DNA of 7,924 nucleotides, taken from assembly GCA_001873075.1 (NCBI GenBank), contig MNYL01000122.1, forward strand, positions 1-7,924, written 5' to 3'. This DNA comes from Fibrobacteres bacterium CG2_30_45_31. Its GTDB lineage: Bacteria; Fibrobacterota; Fibrobacteria; Fibrobacterales; Fibrobacteraceae. The position numbers and the translations under genes are program-made. The first letter of the stretch is position 1, and the number at the start of each line of letters is the position of its first letter. The notes below the pieces were generated by a model, which saw only the letters and a list, made by a program, of their open reading frames with translations, was not told where the DNA came from and did not search any database. Shown here piece by piece: positions 5,648-7,924 of the stretch.

Positions 5648-7924
5648 ATGGTGTTATCTGGATTTTGTCAAGTGAAAAAGGCTTTGATGTTGCCTAGTTT
5701 GCTGTTCCCGCTGTTAATTATTGCCACCGCAATGTTGTGGCATCCTGCGACCGCTCAGGAATGGGACAACAGCCCTAAAAGTTTCGGAGTCAATGTACTT
5801 AAGCCTCATGTCACCTCAATGCCTTATAGCACCATTGAAGAGGCTAAGGCAGGGGACCGTAAAGCCTCTAAATGGTATCAGACCCTGAGCGGGACATGGA
5901 AATTTTATTGGGTCAAGACTCCGGCGCAACGTCATGCAACCTTTTTTGAAGATTCCTTTGATGTCTCCTCCTGGAACGATATTACCGTTCCTGGTTCCTG
6001 GCAGTTGCAAGGTTATGATAAACCCATCTATACTAATGTAACCTACCCATGGAGCGGGACAGACTATATCCAACCACCAGCGGCTCCCAAGAATTTCAAT
6101 CCTGTGGGCCATTATCGGCGGACGTTCACAGTTCCCTCAGATTGGAATGGGAAGCGCACCCGATTGCATTTTGAGGGCGTTGAATCTGCTTATTATGTGT
6201 GGGTCAACGGCACCTATGTAGGGTACAGCGAAAATTCTTTTACGGATCACGAATTCGATGTCACCAGTGTACTTCGTGCTGGTACAAACAACGTTTCCGT
6301 TCAAGTTTTTCGTTGGTGCGATGGCAGTTGGATGGAGGATCAGGACTACATTCGTCTTGCCGGTATTTTTCGCGATGTGTACCTGTATGCTACACCTAAA
6401 ACTCACATTCAGGATTTCCAGATTGATGCCAACCTTGCATCCAACTACCGCGATGGTGATTTGAAAGCTTCGGTGTGGGTTCTAAATAACACTACAGCTT
6501 CGGTCTCTGGGTATACAGTGGATCTGAGTCTTTTTGATGACAAAGGATCTCAAATTGGCAGCGCACTCCATCAGTCTGTCACTTCGATTCCTGCCAACGG
6601 ACAGGAATCAAAAGTTTTCTTTCAAACGGCTGTGACTGCTCCAGCGCTGTGGTCTGCAGAAAAACCCAATCTTTACACTTTAGTTCTGGTTCTTAAGGAC
6701 GCTCTGGGTTCCATTGTCCAGACTGAAAGTGCACGTATCGGGTTCCGCAAGGTGGAACTCAAGAAAGACGGTTCTGGCAGAACGGTATTTTATGTTAACA
6801 ATCAACCGGTGAAGTTCAAGGGAGTGAATCGTCATGAAATGGATCCTGATCTCGGTCGCGTGATGACTTTGGAGCGTATGGAACAGGATGTTCTTCTCAT
6901 GAAACGCTTCAATATCAACGCCCTGCGTACGTCGCATTATCCTAATGATCCTCGTATGTATGATTTGTGCGACAAGTACGGTATTTATGTGATCGATGAG
7001 GCCAATCTTGAGACCCATGGTGCCCGCGATGCAGTTCCTAAGAGCAGCGATGACTGGCGCCCAGCCGCTGTTGAACGTATGACCACTATGGTCCAGCGTG
7101 ATAAGAATCATCCCAGTATCGTTTTGTGGTCATTGGGAAATGAAGCTGGTAACGGCAATGTGTTCACTTCAATGCGTGATTTCGCCCATCAAGCGGACTC
7201 CACCCGGCCAGTGCATTATGAGGGCGATTGGGCGAATGCGGATGTGAATAGCTGGATGTATTATACTCCTGACAATGTGAAAAATTATAACGACAACTCC
7301 AAACCGATCATGCTGTGCGAATATGAACATGCCATGGGCAACAGTGTGGGCGAACTTAAGGAATATGTGGACGCATTCTATGCCAATGCCCGCTCTTTCG
7401 GTGGTTTTATCTGGGACTTCGTTGATCAGGGTTTGCGTCGCGGTAGCACGAACTTCTTCAATTTTGGCGGTTTGTGGGGAGATCAACCCAATGATGACAA
7501 TTTCTGCGCCAACGGACTCATTTTTCCGGATCGCACCATTCAGCCGGAGTTATGGGAAGTCAAACATCAATATCGCAATATTTTGGTAAAAGATGTGAAT
7601 GTAACCCAAGGCAACATCTCCATTGAAAATCGATTCTGTTTCACCAATCTCAGCGAATTCGTCACTGCAGTATGGGAACTCAAGGAGAATGGTAAGACTA
7701 TCCAGCAGGGTACTTTACCTACAGCGTCTTTGGATATTGGCCCCCTTTCTACCAAGAATGTGACAGTTCCATTTACAGTGCCGGAACTGCACGATGGTTC
7801 TGAATACTATCTTGAAATTGATTTCCAAGTTAAATCCAAGACGAACTGGGTGGCGGCAGGCCATAGCGTTGCGCATGAACAGTTGAAAGTCGGATTTGGA
7901 ACGCAACTTCTTCCCAAAATTAAT
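5648..7924 (+). CDS. Exported LacZ-like GH2 beta-galactosidase (3' end outside window)
   Basis: Retaining glycoside hydrolase, probably cleaving terminal beta-galactosides from oligo- or polysaccharides outside the inner membrane. 759 codons are open from ATG to the window edge. AAGGAG (5634-5639) sits 8 bases from the ATG. A signal peptide (basic K10-K11, hydrophobic 18-31, likely cleavage ATA/QE after A36) indicates export, unlike cytoplasmic E. coli LacZ. GH2 sugar-binding domain about 60-245, with RWCDGS holding D225 (LacZ D201); Ig-like domain about 246-370; TIM barrel about 375-650 with GVNRHE (392-397), E455 and H457 in DEANLETHG (LacZ E416, H418), acid/base E499 in GNEAGN (LacZ E461) and nucleophile E558 in LCEYEHAMGNS (LacZ E537). 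GGLWGDQPNDDNFCANGL also matches LacZ, followed by the start of domain 4. The final LacZ-type domain lies beyond the window. The family is certain; the exact substrate is not. Confidence 0.96.
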   Translation, partial: MVLSGFCQVKKALMLPSLLFPLLIIATAMLWHPATAQEWDNSPKSFGVNVLKPHVTSMPYSTIEEAKAGDRKASKWYQTLSGTWKFYWVKTPAQRHATFFEDSFDVSSWNDITVPGSWQLQGYDKPIYTNVTYPWSGTDYIQPPAAPKNFNPVGHYRRTFTVPSDWNGKRTRLHFEGVESAYYVWVNGTYVGYSENSFTDHEFDVTSVLRAGTNNVSVQVFRWCDGSWMEDQDYIRLAGIFRDVYLYATPKTHIQDFQIDANLASNYRDGDLKASVWVLNNTTASVSGYTVDLSLFDDKGSQIGSALHQSVTSIPANGQESKVFFQTAVTAPALWSAEKPNLYTLVLVLKDALGSIVQTESARIGFRKVELKKDGSGRTVFYVNNQPVKFKGVNRHEMDPDLGRVMTLERMEQDVLLMKRFNINALRTSHYPNDPRMYDLCDKYGIYVIDEANLETHGARDAVPKSSDDWRPAAVERMTTMVQRDKNHPSIVLWSLGNEAGNGNVFTSMRDFAHQADSTRPVHYEGDWANADVNSWMYYTPDNVKNYNDNSKPIMLCEYEHAMGNSVGELKEYVDAFYANARSFGGFIWDFVDQGLRRGSTNFFNFGGLWGDQPNDDNFCANGLIFPDRTIQPELWEVKHQYRNILVKDVNVTQGNISIENRFCFTNLSEFVTAVWELKENGKTIQQGTLPTASLDIGPLSTKNVTVPFTVPELHDGSEYYLEIDFQVKSKTNWVAAGHSVAHEQLKVGFGTQLLPKIN

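Noticed and set aside
6680..7111. Minus-strand open frames opposite the GH2 gene (also around 5816-6406 and 7169-7906)
   Set aside because: The plus strand encodes a continuous, motif-perfect LacZ-like protein over the same region.

Overview
The window looks like a chromosomal segment of a moderate-GC, Gram-negative, probably polysaccharide-degrading bacterium. The best guess is Fibrobacterota or a neighbouring lineage. This rests on three things: a caspase of the type otherwise familiar to me from myxobacteria, QVGIVN-type surface repeats of the kind called LA_2272-family, and an exported LacZ-like GH2 enzyme. The phylum is an inference, not something the sequence proves.

Layout. (1) Positions 1-1445, plus strand: the 3' part of leuS (leucyl-tRNA synthetase), entering from the left edge. 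(2) Positions 1446-1609: a short convergent spacer with a hairpin and T-tract that can end leuS and, less well, the converging operon. (3) Positions 1610-5258, minus strand: a tightly coupled three-gene operon, read from 5258 down. It encodes an ECF-type sigma factor, a one-pass membrane protein that looks like its anti-sigma factor and carries a DUF4384-like outer domain, and an exported caspase-fold protease fused to a long QVGIVN repeat region and a beta-rich C-terminus ending in Phe. Both gene junctions are ATGA overlaps. (4) Positions 5259-5647: a divergent intergenic region with two inverted repeats and weak promoter candidates. (5) Positions 5648-7924, plus strand: a GH2 beta-galactosidase with a signal peptide, cut by the right edge. 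It is a continuous 759-codon reading frame.

How the genes may work together. leuS is housekeeping and unrelated to its neighbours. The sigma, membrane protein and caspase genes form one translationally coupled unit, so their products probably act in one pathway. The predicted topology puts the sigma factor and the N-terminus of the membrane protein in the cytoplasm, and the DUF4384-like domain and the caspase outside the inner membrane. The natural hypothesis is an envelope-signalling module in which a caspase-type protease, rather than a DegS/RseP-type cascade alone, senses or transmits a signal to an ECF sigma factor. This operon is the most interesting part of the window. The GH2 gene is divergently transcribed from it, and nothing in the sequence shows that the two are co-regulated.
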